Shown one piece after another: positions 14,615 to 23,795 of a DNA stretch of 64,000 nucleotides. This DNA comes from Gemmatimonadaceae bacterium (GTDB lineage: Bacteria > Gemmatimonadota > Gemmatimonadetes > Gemmatimonadales > Gemmatimonadaceae): NCBI GenBank assembly GCA_020852815.1, contig JADZAN010000023.1:1-64000 (forward strand), read 5' to 3'. Every line of letters starts with the position of its first letter. Position 1 is the stretch's first letter. The position numbers and the translations under genes were made by a program. The notes below the pieces were generated by a model. That model did not search any database. It was not told the DNA's origin and saw nothing but the letters and a program-made list of their open reading frames with translations.

Positions 14615-15976
14615 ATGAGCGACGCAACGCACGCCGGCGGCGCGGCGGCCGCGGCTGGTCCCACCAGCGCGCCGGCGCGGACGCCGTTCGCGAGCATCTG
14701 GAACATGTCGTTCGGCTTCCTCGGCATCCAGTTCGGCTGGGGGCTGCAGATGGCGAACATGAGCGCCATCTACGAGTACCTGGGCGCCAGGCCCGACGAG
14801 ATCCCGATGTTGTGGCTGGCGGCGCCGCTCACGGGGCTCATCGTGCAACCCATCATCGGGCACTTGAGCGACCACACCTGGCATCCGGTGCTGGGGCGTC
14901 GGCGCCCGTTCTTCCTGGTGGGGGCGATTCTCAGTTCGTGCGCGCTCATCCTGATGCCGCAGTCGAGTGCGCTCTGGATGGCGGCCGGGCTGCTGTGGAT
15001 CCTCGACGCGAGCATCAACATCTCGATGGAGCCGTTCCGCGCCTTTGTGGCCGACCTCCTCCCGCAGCATGAGCGGACGCGCGGCTTTGCCATGCAGTCG
15101 TTCTTCATTGGCGTGGGGGCGGTGCTCGCCTCGGCGATGCCGTGGATGCTGACCAACTGGCTCGGCGTGGGGGCGTCGGCGCCCGGGACCATCCCGACGA
15201 CGGTGCGGCTGTCGTTCTACATCGGGTCGGCGGCGTTCTTCGGCGCGGTGCTGTATACCATTGTCACGACCAGGGAGCACCCGCCGGCCGACATGGAGGC
15301 GTTCCGTCGCGCCAAGTCACAGAGTGCGGGGGTCGCGGCGACGGTGCGTGAGGTGGTGGCCGCGTTCAGGGCGATGCCGGTGACGATGAAGCAGCTGGCG
15401 CCGGTGCAGCTGTGCACCTGGCTCGGGCTGTTCTGCATGTGGCTGTACTTCCCGGTGGCGGTGGCGCGCAACGTTTTTGGCGCGCCCGACACCAACTCGC
15501 CGCTGTATCAGGCGGGGCAGGAATGGGCCGGCGTCTGCTTCGGTGCGTACTCGGCGGTCTGCTTCCTCTTCGCCTTCTGGCTCCCCGTGCTGGCGCGGAA
15601 GGTGGGGCGCAAGGCGACGCACGGGATCTGCCTGATGTGCGGGGCGGCGGGTTTGGCGTCGGTGGCGGTGATCCACGAGCCCAGACTGCTCCTGCTGTCG
15701 ATGGTTGGAGTGGGGATTGCCTGGGCGAGCACGCTGTCGATGCCGTACGCGATGCTGGCCGGCGCGCTTCCGCCGGCCAGGACGGGCGTATACATGGGGA
15801 TCTTCAACTTCTTCATCGTGATCCCCGAGATCGTGGCGTCGTTGGGGTTCGGGTGGGTGATGAACCACGTGCTCGACAACAACCGTCTGGCGGCGGTGGT
15901 GCTGGGCGGGGTGTTCATGGCGCTGGCGGCGCTGCTGGTGATGCGGGTGGACGATCGGGGGGAGGCGGCGGCGTAG
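14615..15976 (+). CDS. MFS sugar permease (SLC45/maltose-permease-like)
   Basis: This 453-residue protein shows about twelve hydrophobic segments. The N-terminus matches the sucrose/maltose H+-symporter (SLC45/GPH-like) group of the [32 protein letters not shown], then [27 protein letters not shown] between helices 2 and 3. A charged central loop ([16 protein letters not shown]) separates the halves. It probably imports maltose or short maltodextrins across the inner membrane. A good AGGAG precedes the ATG. It sits between malQ and the GH13 gene on the same strand. It is clearly paralogous to the permease at 27593-28954, which lies beside another glycosidase-like gene. Confidence 0.85.
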   Translation: MSDATHAGGAAAAAGPTSAPARTPFASIWNMSFGFLGIQFGWGLQMANMSAIYEYLGARPDEIPMLWLAAPLTGLIVQPIIGHLSDHTWHPVLGRRRPFFLVGAILSSCALILMPQSSALWMAAGLLWILDASINISMEPFRAFVADLLPQHERTRGFAMQSFFIGVGAVLASAMPWMLTNWLGVGASAPGTIPTTVRLSFYIGSAAFFGAVLYTIVTTREHPPADMEAFRRAKSQSAGVAATVREVVAAFRAMPVTMKQLAPVQLCTWLGLFCMWLYFPVAVARNVFGAPDTNSPLYQAGQEWAGVCFGAYSAVCFLFAFWLPVLARKVGRKATHGICLMCGAAGLASVAVIHEPRLLLLSMVGVGIAWASTLSMPYAMLAGALPPARTGVYMGIFNFFIVIPEIVASLGFGWVMNHVLDNNRLAAVVLGGVFMALAALLVMRVDDRGEAAA

Positions 15977-16039
15977 CGGTTTCGGGGGCCTCCGGGAGAG
16001 GCGCGGCACGCTCGATACGGAGCGGCGCGACAAGCGCGA

Positions 16040-16080
16040 CACGGAGGTTCACGGAGGGGGCACGGAGGTACACGGAGGAG
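16040..16080 (+). repeat. Four CACGGAGG repeats ending in the ribosome-binding site of the GH13 gene
   Basis: CACGGAGG occurs four times with about 10-nt spacing (16040, 16050, 16061, 16071). The last reads CACGGAGGAG and supplies a strong Shine-Dalgarno (GGAGGAGG) just before the ATG at 16086. The same unit appears in non-coding DNA at 18371-18395 and 19141-19163. Confidence 0.65.
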
Positions 16081-16085
16081 GTTAC

Positions 16086-17939
16086 ATGAGAGTTCGTGAG
16101 TCGATGCGGGGTTCTATCCGCCGCTCTGTGTTTGTTGTGGGTGCGTTGCTGCTGACGGTTGGCGCGGGTGCGCAGGCGCCGACGGTTTCGAAGGTGGAGC
16201 CGCCCAACTGGTGGGCGAATTCGTCGGTGAATCCGGTGCGCGTCCTGGTGCGGGGGACCAACCTCGGAGGGGCGCGCCTCGAGTGCGGACGCCTGGCGTG
16301 CGACAACGTGACGGTGAGCGCGCGCGGCACGTATGCCTTCGTGGACGTCGTGATCCCGCGCGATGCAGCGCCGGGGAGCTATCCACTCACGTTGCGCACG
16401 AATGGCGGCTCCGTCGCGGTGCCGTTCAGCGTCGCGCCGAGGCTGGGGGGGCACGGGCGCTTCCAGGGCTTCGGGACGGAGGACGTGGTATACCTCCTCA
16501 TGCCGGATCGCTTCGCCAACGGCGACGCGTCCAACGACGATCCGGCCGTATCGCGCGGGCTCCTCGATCGCGCCAAGGGGCGCTACTACCACGGCGGTGA
16601 CCTGGCGGGGGTGCGGCAGAAGCTCCCCTATCTCAGGTCGTTAGGCGTGACCGCCATCTGGATGAACCCGCTGTACGACAACAACAACGGGCTCAATCGC
16701 AAGGAGACGTACGACAACCTCCCCATCACCGACTACCACGGCTACGGCGCCACCGACTTCTACGCGGTCGACGAGCACCTGGGCGACGTTGCCACCTTCC
16801 GGCAGCTGGTGGACGATGCGCACGCGCAGGGCATCCGCATCATCCTCGACATGGTGGCCAACCATACGGGGCCGTACCACCCGTGGGTGCAGGACTCGCC
16901 GACGCCCACCTGGTTCCACGGGACCGAGGCCAGCCACCCCAACAACACCTGGCAGACGTGGACGCTGGCCGACCCGTACTCCAACGCGGGAATGCGCAAG
17001 GCGACGCTCGACGGCTGGTTCATCAACATCCTCCCCGACCTCAACCAGGACGATCCCGAGGTGGCGCGCTACATCATCCAGAACACGCTGTGGTGGATTG
17101 GCGTGAGCGGGATGGACGGGATTCGCCAGGATACGTGGCCCTATGTGCCGCGCTGGTTCTGGCGTGACTGGATGACGGCAATCAAGCGCGAGTATCCCGC
17201 GGTGCGCGTGGTGGGCGAGGTGTTCGACGGCGACCCGTCGATGATTGCGTTCTTCGAGGGGGGGCGGCAGCAGTGGGACGGCGTCGACGACAAGGTCGAC
17301 GTCCTCTTCGACTTCCCGCTCTTCTACGCCATTCGAGGGGCCTTTGCGCGCGGCGAACCGGTGCGGCAGGTGGCGCAGATGCTGTCGCGCGACCACGTCT
17401 ATCGCGACCCGCAGAACTTGATGACGTTCCTGGGGCTGCACGACGTGCAGCGCTTCATGCACGAGCCTGGGGCCACGCCCGACGGGCTCAAGCTCGCCTT
17501 CACCTTTCTCCTCACGGCGCGCGGGACGCCGCTCGTGTACTACGGCGACGAGGTCGCGCTCCCCGGCGGGAACGATCCCGACAACCGGCGCGACTTTCCC
17601 GGTGGGTGGGCGAGCGACGCACACAACGCGTTCGAGGCGAGCGGGCGCACGGCGACCGAGCAGGACGTATGGCGTCACGTGCAACGCGTGGCGCAGCTGC
17701 GCGCCCAACGACAGGAGTTGCGTGGCGGGGCCACGGAGCATCTCGTCGTCACCGACCAGGTATACGTCTACCGGCGCGGAGCGACGGTCGTGGCGATCAA
17801 CAACGGAAAGGAGGCGGTGGAGGTGGCGATCCCGGTGGCGTCGCTCCCGGCCGACGCGTTAGGCGCCTGCCCGGCGGGCAGCTCGGCCAACGGCACGACG
17901 ACGGTGCGCCTTCCGGCGCGCGGCAGCTGCATCTTCTAG
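16086..17939 (+). CDS. Secreted GH13 alpha-amylase family enzyme (cyclomaltodextrinase/neopullulanase, SusA-like)
   Basis: A 617-residue protein with a signal peptide (to about residue 30, TVGAGAQA), an N-terminal Ig-like domain typical of cyclomaltodextrinases (VSKVEPPNWWANSSVNPVRVLVRGTNLGGA), then a GH13 barrel. All family motifs are visible: DMVANH; GMDGIRQDTWPY with the nucleophile Asp near residue 349; VVGEVFDGD with the acid Glu near 378; and FLGLHDVQRF with the stabilising Asp near 453. A short beta C-domain ends CPAGSS...GSCIF. It should cut alpha-1,4-glucans or cyclodextrins outside the inner membrane for uptake by the permease upstream. Start choice is fixed by a strong GGAGGAGG and the signal peptide. 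Confidence 0.92.
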   Translation: MRVRESMRGSIRRSVFVVGALLLTVGAGAQAPTVSKVEPPNWWANSSVNPVRVLVRGTNLGGARLECGRLACDNVTVSARGTYAFVDVVIPRDAAPGSYPLTLRTNGGSVAVPFSVAPRLGGHGRFQGFGTEDVVYLLMPDRFANGDASNDDPAVSRGLLDRAKGRYYHGGDLAGVRQKLPYLRSLGVTAIWMNPLYDNNNGLNRKETYDNLPITDYHGYGATDFYAVDEHLGDVATFRQLVDDAHAQGIRIILDMVANHTGPYHPWVQDSPTPTWFHGTEASHPNNTWQTWTLADPYSNAGMRKATLDGWFINILPDLNQDDPEVARYIIQNTLWWIGVSGMDGIRQDTWPYVPRWFWRDWMTAIKREYPAVRVVGEVFDGDPSMIAFFEGGRQQWDGVDDKVDVLFDFPLFYAIRGAFARGEPVRQVAQMLSRDHVYRDPQNLMTFLGLHDVQRFMHEPGATPDGLKLAFTFLLTARGTPLVYYGDEVALPGGNDPDNRRDFPGGWASDAHNAFEASGRTATEQDVWRHVQRVAQLRAQRQELRGGATEHLVVTDQVYVYRRGATVVAINNGKEAVEVAIPVASLPADALGACPAGSSANGTTTVRLPARGSCIF

Positions 17940-17943
17940 GGCG

Positions 17944-18330
17944 ATGAAGATCGAACACGTGGCGCTGTGGACGCACGACCTCGAGCAGTCGCGCGCCTTC
18001 TACCAGACGTTGTTCGGTGCGGTCGCCAACGAGCGGTACGAATCGGCGCGCGTGCGAGGCTTCGCGTCGTACTTCCTGACTATTCCAGGCGGCGAGACTC
18101 GGCTCGAGCTCATGCAACTGCCGCAGCTCTCGCCCATGGCGTTGCCGCCGGCACTCGGCTACGCGCACCTCGCCATCTCGGTGGGGTCGCGCGAGAAGGT
18201 CGATGCGCTCGTCGAGCTGGCGCGCTCGGCGGGGGTGCCGATTCGCTCGGAGGCGCGGGTGACGGGGGATGGGTATTACGAGGCGGTGTTGGAGGATCCG
18301 GATGGGAATCCGGTGGAGGTGACGGCGTAG
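17944..18330 (+). CDS. VOC (glyoxalase/bleomycin-resistance fold) protein
   Basis: A 128-residue single-module VOC protein. The four metal-ligand positions of glyoxalase I-type enzymes are all filled: His near residue 5 (KIEHVALW), Glu in TRLELMQLP, His in GYAHLAISV and Glu in NPVEVTA. The sequence EDPDGNPVEV is the usual last strand. Such proteins act as lactoylglutathione lyases, epimerases or dioxygenases; the sequence alone does not decide. The ATG is only four bases after the GH13 stop, so it is probably co-transcribed with the maltodextrin genes, although a link in function is not obvious. Confidence 0.85.
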   Translation: MKIEHVALWTHDLEQSRAFYQTLFGAVANERYESARVRGFASYFLTIPGGETRLELMQLPQLSPMALPPALGYAHLAISVGSREKVDALVELARSAGVPIRSEARVTGDGYYEAVLEDPDGNPVEVTA

Positions 18331-18469
18331 CGTGGCCGGCGGCCGCGGGGGCGCAAGGGAGTTCGTTTCACACGAAGACACGGAGACACGAAGGGAGCGC
18401 GCGGTGGTTGGGGGGCTTCGCGGCTTCTCTTGATGGAACTGACGGTCAAACGGTACAAGAGGGACTCGT

Positions 18470-19087
18470 ATGCATCCGATGTACTTGCAGGAGGTTGAGC
18501 GGGGGGCGGGGGCGGGGACGTATGCGGATCGGATTGCGCTCATGCGCGCGCAGGGGAAGCCGATGCCGCAGATCTGGCACCTGTTCGCCTACAAGCCCGA
18601 TCGCACCGACTTCCTGGCGCACTTCACGCAAGGGGTGATGCGTGGGGCGTCGCCGTTGTCGGCGGGGCTGCGCGAGTTGATCGCGGCGCTCACCTCCAGG
18701 CGCAACGACTGCGACTTCTGAACGGGGTCGCACGCCGCGGTCGCGGCGACGTTGCTGGGGAACCGGGCGCTGGTGGACGCGGTGCTGGCCGACTATCGCA
18801 CGGCGCCGATCGACGAGTCATGGAAGGTGCTTTTCGCCTTTCTCGACACGGTGAACGCCCGCTGCGCCGAGTTGGGGCCTGCGGACATCGAGACGTGCAA
18901 GGCGGCGGGGTGGAGCGAGGAGGCGATCTATGACGCCATCACGGTCTGCGCGCTCTTCAACTTCTACAACCGCTGGATCGACGCCACGGGTGTCAGCGAC
19001 CTGGGCGAGGCGATGTACGCGCAGTCAGGGGAGCGGATGAAGGCGCACGGCTACGCGCCGCCGGGGCGCATCGTCCTCGAGAAGTAG
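18470..19087 (+). CDS. AhpD-like / carboxymuconolactone decarboxylase family protein, probable selenoprotein (in-frame UGA = Sec84)
   Basis: Two open stretches in the same frame, separated only by TGA at 18719-18721, together encode one complete 205-residue peroxidase-related CMD/AhpD-like protein. The N-terminal part ends RRNDCDF and the C-terminal part begins TGSHAAVAATLLGNRAL. Family members carry C-x-x-C-x-x-x-H; here it reads C81-D-F-UGA-T-G-S-H88, so the UGA sits exactly on the second redox cysteine. Both halves are well conserved (for instance GWSEEAIYDAITVCALFNFYNRWIDATGV), with no other lesion. A compact hairpin with a GGTC loop lies 17 nt after the UGA, as expected for a bacterial SECIS. 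AhpD-like selenoproteins with C-x-x-U are known. The alternative, a nonsense mutation, would have to hit precisely this codon. The start ATG has AGAGGGA upstream. Confidence 0.82.
18733..18748 (+). promoter_or_regulatory. Candidate bacterial SECIS hairpin
   Basis: CGCCGC (18733-18738) pairs perfectly with GCGGCG (18743-18748) around a GGTC loop (18739-18742). The loop starts 17 nt after the in-frame TGA. The E. coli fdhF SECIS, which binds SelB, also has GGUC in its apical loop at nearly the same distance. The stem is short and the region is GC-rich, so a chance hairpin cannot be excluded. Confidence 0.6.
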
Positions 19088-19141
19088 CGAGCGCTGGCGC
19101 CGGGCACGCGCGGAGACATAGCTGTTGAAAGAGCTTTCACC

Positions 19142-19196
19142 ACGGAGGCACGGAGGACACGGAGTAGTACGCCCTCCGGGTTCTCCGTGCCTCCGT
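19142..19196. terminator. Large inverted repeat between convergent genes
   Basis: ACGGAGGCACGGAG (19142-19155) is perfectly inverted as CTCCGTGCCTCCGT (19183-19196), giving a 14-pair stem. A small palindrome TGAAAG-AG-CTTTCA lies just before it (about 19125-19139). It is placed between the convergent selenoprotein-like gene and the DUF3179 gene, so it probably works as a bidirectional terminator built from the CACGGAG repeat unit. Confidence 0.6.
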
Positions 19197-19236
19197 CTTG
19201 AAAATCGTTGATCTTCGTTAGGCGCGGGTGTCGGCC

Positions 19237-20466
19237 TCAGTACCGCGACGTCCCCGGCTGGAACGTCCGCCATGAGTGCCAGAATTCCTGGCTGGCCGGA
19301 ATGCGCGGCGGGCGCAACGCGCTGCCACCGCCATTCACCGGGAAGGAGAAGCGTGCCGACACCAGCGTGTCCCCGCGAATGGTGAAGGTCAGCGCGCTAT
19401 CCGGCCGGATGTAGGCGTAATAGGAGGCGGTATCGGTGGCGAGCGCGAGGACGATGGGGACGCGCCCCACTACCGCGTTGATCACGCGCTCGCGCTTGAG
19501 ACGGTTCCAGTCGAAGGCGACGGCGTGCGAGTCCATGAGGATCCCCACCACCCATGACTTCTCGCCCCACGACGTCGTATCGGTCCCCGTCAGCGCCTTG
19601 CGGCTGGTTCCCTTCTCGAACGCATAGTCCTTGGCGTACTCCTTCGTGAAGTCGGGATCGCCCTGCATGACGAGGCTCGTCGGGTGCAACGCGAGCCACT
19701 CGGCCAGCGTCACCTGCAGCGACGTGACTTCCGTGAGCGTATACCCCTTGAGCGCCCCGGCCACCGCCTCGCCATTGGCCTGCCGCCACCAGCTCTTCGT
19801 CGTCGCATCCTCCAGCATGGCGTTCCAGTGGTCCATTCCCACCAGGCGGAACGACTCGGCGCGCCCATTCACCATGGGAGAGAAGACGCGCCCCGTGCGG
19901 CAGACGGTGCAATAGGTGACGAGCACCGGCTCGCCACCCACCATGTCGGGGACCTGATGGTGATAGCCGATGAACATCAGCGGGTAGGCGCGCGCCTCGC
20001 CCCGCACCTCGATCCCCACCACGAGCCGATCGAGCGGGACCAGGTTCTCCGCCACGCCGCGCATCGAGAGCACGGTGGGGACCTTGAACATCGCGTCGGC
20101 CGCCATCACGAAGTTTGTCACGTAGGCAGTGGCACCAGCAGCGGCGAGGCCGGCAGCCGCAGCGAGACGGCGACGACCGGGTCGCCGCAGTTCGTGGTAG
20201 GCGCCGGTGAAGACGATTGCCCACAGCAGCGTGCGCAGGCGCCAGCGTTGGCGGTGGAACACGTAGGCCCACTCGAGCGACGCCATGCGCTGGCTCCCCG
20301 GGAGCGGCATGATCAGCCAGACGAGCGCGAGCTCGAAGGCGATCGCCAGGGCGAGGAAGAGCCAGAAGAGCCAGCTGGGCGGTTCGGTCGCCGCCGATCG
20401 CTGGGGAACGAAGCGCAGGCCGAACCGTCGCGGCGAGTCGGAATCCATGGCGAACATGAGCAGCAT
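19237..20466 (-). CDS. DUF3179 domain membrane-anchored protein
   Basis: A 409-residue protein with a hydrophobic N-terminal region (a transmembrane helix near residues 32-52, others near 85-120) and a DUF3179 domain. The domain is recognised by RAYPLMFIGYHHQVPDMVGGEPVLVTYCTVCRTGRVF, with its conserved C-x-x-C, followed by FRLVGMDHWNAMLEDATTKSWWRQANGEAVAG. DUF3179 proteins are of unknown role; the conserved cysteines and histidines suggest a redox or metal site facing the periplasm. Three start codons lie close together (20466, 20457, 20448) and none has a strong ribosome-binding site, so the first residues are uncertain. A CGTTAGGC word lies 14 bases past the stop. Confidence 0.82.
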   Translation of the reverse strand: MLLMFAMDSDSPRRFGLRFVPQRSAATEPPSWLFWLFLALAIAFELALVWLIMPLPGSQRMASLEWAYVFHRQRWRLRTLLWAIVFTGAYHELRRPGRRRLAAAAGLAAAGATAYVTNFVMAADAMFKVPTVLSMRGVAENLVPLDRLVVGIEVRGEARAYPLMFIGYHHQVPDMVGGEPVLVTYCTVCRTGRVFSPMVNGRAESFRLVGMDHWNAMLEDATTKSWWRQANGEAVAGALKGYTLTEVTSLQVTLAEWLALHPTSLVMQGDPDFTKEYAKDYAFEKGTSRKALTGTDTTSWGEKSWVVGILMDSHAVAFDWNRLKRERVINAVVGRVPIVLALATDTASYYAYIRPDSALTFTIRGDTLVSARFSFPVNGGGSALRPPRIPASQEFWHSWRTFQPGTSRY

Positions 20467-20510
20467 TCTACCGCTTGCTCACGACACGACGCCACCTAGA
20501 ATTGCGAGGC

Positions 20511-21752
20511 ATGGCGCCGGTCGCAGGAGGGGCGCCGTCCTTCACCTTCAGCGCACACGGGACGCGGATGCCGCTCAATCGCAAGCTTCGCTACGGGATG
20601 GTTGGCGGAGGCCCCGGGGCCTTCATCGGCGCGGTGCATCGGCGCGCCGCCGAACTGGACGGGTTGGCCGAGATCGTGGCCGGCGCCTTTTCCAGCGATC
20701 CCGCGAAGTCGAAGGCCCAGGGCGAGGCGCTGCACCTGGAAGCCTCGCGCGTCTATGGCTCCTATGAGGAGATGGCGACCGCCGAGGCATCGCGTCCCCC
20801 TGGCGACCGCATCGACGTCGCGGTGATCGTGACACCGAACCACGTGCACTTTCCGGCGGCGAAGGCGTTCGTCGAGCGCGGCTTCCATGTCATCTGCGAC
20901 AAGCCGATGACGACCACGCTGGACGACGCCGAGGCGCTGTGCCACCTGGTGAAGGCGCAGGGAGTGGTGTTCGCGCTGACGCACAACTACTCCGGTTACC
21001 CGCTCATCAAGCAGGCGCGGGCCATGGTGGCCAGTGGCGCGTTAGGCGACCTGCGGAAGGTGGTGGTGGAGTATTCGCAAGGGTGGCTCGGGTCGCTTCT
21101 GGAGGCGAGCGGGCAGAAGCAGGCCGACTGGCGCACCGACCCGGCGCGCGCCGGTGCCGGCGCGTTAGGCGACATCGGCTCGCACGCCGAGCAACTGGCG
21201 CGCTACGTCACCGGCCGCCGCATCGAGCGGCTGCTGGCCGACGTGGGGACGGTAGTCCCCGGCCGCAAGATCGACGACGACGCCAACCTCCTACTGCGCT
21301 ACGAGGGCGGCTCGCGCGGGATCCTGCACTGCTCGCAGATCGCGACGGGGGAAGAGAACCGCCTCACATTGCGCGTGTACGGGAGCAAGGCATCGTTGGA
21401 GTGGGCGCAGGAGGAGCCAAACTTCCTCACCGTGCGCCACGCCGACGGGCCTGCGCAGCTGCTCAAGCCGGGGAACGCGTACCTGGCGCCGGCCGCGCAA
21501 CGCGCCGGCCGACTCCCCTCGGGGCACCCGGAGGCGTTCTTCGAGGCCTTCGCCAATGTGTACGCCAACGCGCTGCGCACGATCGCGGCACGTGTGGCGG
21601 GCGAGTCGCCCGATCCCGCCGACCTCGACTTTCCCACCGTGCAGGACGGGGCCACCGGCGTGCACTTCATCGAGACGGCCCTTCGCAGCGCCCGCGAAGG
21701 GGCGCAGGGCGCCGGTCACTGGGTCGACGCGACCTACACCCCGCCGTCGTGA
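20511..21752 (+). CDS. Gfo/Idh/MocA family NAD(P)-dependent oxidoreductase
   Basis: About 413 residues. The dinucleotide-binding Rossmann motif is [20 protein letters not shown], followed by [37 protein letters not shown], which contains the family's conserved D/E-K-P motif (CDKP). The C-terminal domain contains [25 protein letters not shown], with the His equivalent to the catalytic/substrate-binding residue. Family members oxidise hydroxyls on sugars, inositols or glycosides. The next gene, 91 bp on, is a TIM-barrel epimerase/isomerase, a pairing common in sugar or inositol catabolism. An in-frame ATG at 20568 is an alternative start; the ATG used has only a weak GAGG in front. Confidence 0.9.
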   Translation: MAPVAGGAPSFTFSAHGTRMPLNRKLRYGMVGGGPGAFIGAVHRRAAELDGLAEIVAGAFSSDPAKSKAQGEALHLEASRVYGSYEEMATAEASRPPGDRIDVAVIVTPNHVHFPAAKAFVERGFHVICDKPMTTTLDDAEALCHLVKAQGVVFALTHNYSGYPLIKQARAMVASGALGDLRKVVVEYSQGWLGSLLEASGQKQADWRTDPARAGAGALGDIGSHAEQLARYVTGRRIERLLADVGTVVPGRKIDDDANLLLRYEGGSRGILHCSQIATGEENRLTLRVYGSKASLEWAQEEPNFLTVRHADGPAQLLKPGNAYLAPAAQRAGRLPSGHPEAFFEAFANVYANALRTIAARVAGESPDPADLDFPTVQDGATGVHFIETALRSAREGAQGAGHWVDATYTPPS

Positions 21753-21843
21753 GCGTCCGCCAGTAGCAACAACCAACCGAACGGCGATCCCCAGCATCGG
21801 CCGGGGTGCTCGCTTCCCTCGCATCTACACGTCCTACTCCATC

Positions 21844-22851
21844 ATGCCGCGTCCCGTCACCCTGTTCACCGGCCAGTGGGCCGACCTCCCGCTCGAGACC
21901 CTGGCCGCCAAGGCGCATAGCTGGGGCTTCGACGGCCTGGAACTCGCCTGCTGGGGCGATCACTTCGACGTGGAGCGCGCCGTCAACGACGACGGCTACT
22001 GCGCCAGGCAGCGCGACATCCTCGCGCGGCACGGGCTCTCGGTCTACGCGATCAGCAATCACCTTGTAGGGCAGGCGGTATGCGATCGCATCGATGAGCG
22101 CCACCGGGCCATCCTCCCGCCGCGGGTATGGGGCGACGGGAAGCCGGACGGCGTGCAGGCGCGCGCCGCCGAGGAGATGAAGCTCACCGCGCGCGCCGCG
22201 GCGCGACTCGGCGTGGGCGTGGTGCCCGGCTTCACGGGATCGAGCATCTGGCCCCTGCTCTACTCGTTCCCGCCGGTGCCGTCCGAGTGGATCGACGCCG
22301 GCTTTCGCGATTTTGCCGACCGCTGGAACCCCATCCTGGACACATTCGACGAGGTCGGGGTCAGGTTCGCGCTCGAGGTGCACCCGACGGAGATCGCCTT
22401 CGACATCTCATCGGCGCAGCGCGCACTCGAGGCGATCCGTTTCCGTCCCGCCTTCGGGTTCAACTTCGATCCATCGCACTTTGCCTACCAGGGCGTCGAC
22501 TACGTCGCCTTCATCGAGACGTTCGGGCACCGCATCTACCACGTGCACCTGAAGGATGTGTGGTGGAGCGAGCGCCCGACACGCGCCGGTGTGTTTGGCG
22601 GTCATACCGAGTTCGGGAGTCGCGATCGCTACTGGGACTTCCGATCGATCGGGCGTGGGCGTGTGCAGTTCGAGGAGATCATTCGCGGGCTCAACCGCAT
22701 CGGCTACAAGGGGCCGCTCTCGATCGAGTGGGAGGACATCGGGATGGATCGCGAGTTCGGCGCACGCGAGGCGTGTGCGACGGTGAAGGCGATGAACTTC
22801 AGGCCGAGCACGGTGCGGTTCGACGCGGCCTTCGAGCGCGACGGAGGGTAG
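21844..22851 (+). CDS. Sugar phosphate isomerase/epimerase family TIM-barrel protein
   Basis: A 335-residue AP-endonuclease-2/xylose-isomerase-like TIM barrel. Motifs include [15 protein letters not shown] near residue 27, the metal-binding Glu in [31 protein letters not shown] with Asp and His ligands, [13 protein letters not shown] with further His and Asp ligands, and the final Glu in PLSIEWED. All four metal-ligand blocks are present, so it is likely active on a ketose or inositol derivative, though the substrate cannot be named. It lies between the Gfo/Idh/MocA gene and a beta-barrel gene, both on the same strand; the three look like one operon. Confidence 0.88.
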   Translation: MPRPVTLFTGQWADLPLETLAAKAHSWGFDGLELACWGDHFDVERAVNDDGYCARQRDILARHGLSVYAISNHLVGQAVCDRIDERHRAILPPRVWGDGKPDGVQARAAEEMKLTARAAARLGVGVVPGFTGSSIWPLLYSFPPVPSEWIDAGFRDFADRWNPILDTFDEVGVRFALEVHPTEIAFDISSAQRALEAIRFRPAFGFNFDPSHFAYQGVDYVAFIETFGHRIYHVHLKDVWWSERPTRAGVFGGHTEFGSRDRYWDFRSIGRGRVQFEEIIRGLNRIGYKGPLSIEWEDIGMDREFGAREACATVKAMNFRPSTVRFDAAFERDGG

Positions 22852-22855
22852 CACG

Positions 22856-23503
22856 ATGCACTCTCGCCAGATGCAACGCGCGCGGCGCGCGGGCGTGTCG
22901 CTCGCCATGTCGCTCGCCGCGTCGATCGCCGTGGCGCTTCTGGCGATGTCCGCGCCGGCGCTCGCGCAGCAACCCACGCGCGCCACGCGCTGGCTGTACG
23001 CCGCCGAGTTGGGGGTGCTCCATTCGAATCATCCGTACGATGACGGCATTCCCGCATACGGGCTCTCGTTCGGTGTGGAGCGCGGCTGGACGGAACGACT
23101 GGCCGTGCGCACGGTGCTGGCGTGGGCGGAAAGCCTGGATGCGGGCGACGACGTCTCCATCTGCCATCCCACGAGCACGGGCGCGTGCTATCCCGCGGCG
23201 TTGTTTCCGCTACGCACCTGGACGCTCGAACTGGACGGCGTGTACACGCCCGACGGCAGCGTTCCGCTCAAGCTGGTGGCGGGCGGCGGGTTGGCCTATC
23301 CCATCGGCATCCGCCAGAAGACAAGCGTGAGCGACCATCAGGAACACGACCGCACACTCAAGGGGCTGGCCCGCGTTGGCGCGTCGCTGGGACTCGGCAC
23401 GAGCGTGCGCGCGCCGCGGCTGCAATACACGCGCGGCTGGCTGTCCGGTGCCTACGAGTCATTCGATCGGATCGACCAGCTGTCGTTTGTTGTCGTCTTC
23501 TGA
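22856..23503 (+). CDS. Predicted outer-membrane beta-barrel protein
   Basis: I recognise no named family in these 215 residues. There is a long signal peptide (cleavage after about residue 38, PALAQQ), then alternating hydrophobic/polar strands (RWLYAAELGVLHS; GLSFGVERGWTERLAVRTVLAWAESL; LRTWTLELDGVYT; LKGLARVGASLGLGTSV) and a C-terminal strand ending QLSFVVVF. The terminal Phe and strand pattern are typical of outer-membrane barrels of 8-10 strands. Two cysteines (ICHPTSTGACYP) could form a loop disulfide. The gene starts four bases after the epimerase stop, with GGAGGG upstream, so it is probably co-translated with it. Confidence 0.7.
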   Translation: MHSRQMQRARRAGVSLAMSLAASIAVALLAMSAPALAQQPTRATRWLYAAELGVLHSNHPYDDGIPAYGLSFGVERGWTERLAVRTVLAWAESLDAGDDVSICHPTSTGACYPAALFPLRTWTLELDGVYTPDGSVPLKLVAGGGLAYPIGIRQKTSVSDHQEHDRTLKGLARVGASLGLGTSVRAPRLQYTRGWLSGAYESFDRIDQLSFVVVF

Positions 23504-23795
23504 CTCGCAGTTGGTGGTGCCCGAAGCGGTCGATGTGGGCGTGGACGCTGTGAAGGGCAAGTTCTTTCACCGCGGAGAACGCAGGGTCTCGCAGAGGATC
23601 GAAGTGCGCGATCAAGGTCCATCGCGATCGTCACTCCACTCCTAGAAACCCCGTGTTCCCTGTGGTAGAAGATCTTGCCCTTCGTTCATCGCGCGCTCCA
23701 CCCACCCGAGCCGGTGCGCAGCGTCCGCCCCCTCCCATGCGTACCTTTGTGCCTTCCTTGTCCGTCCCCGACAACTGGACCCCCGGAGCGCCCCG

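Noticed and set aside
18470-18721. Separate 83-residue gene followed by a 111-residue gene, or a pseudogene split by a stop
   Set aside because: Both parts are in the same frame, together match one full-length family, and the stop sits on the conserved redox Cys with a hairpin just after it. Selenocysteine explains this better.
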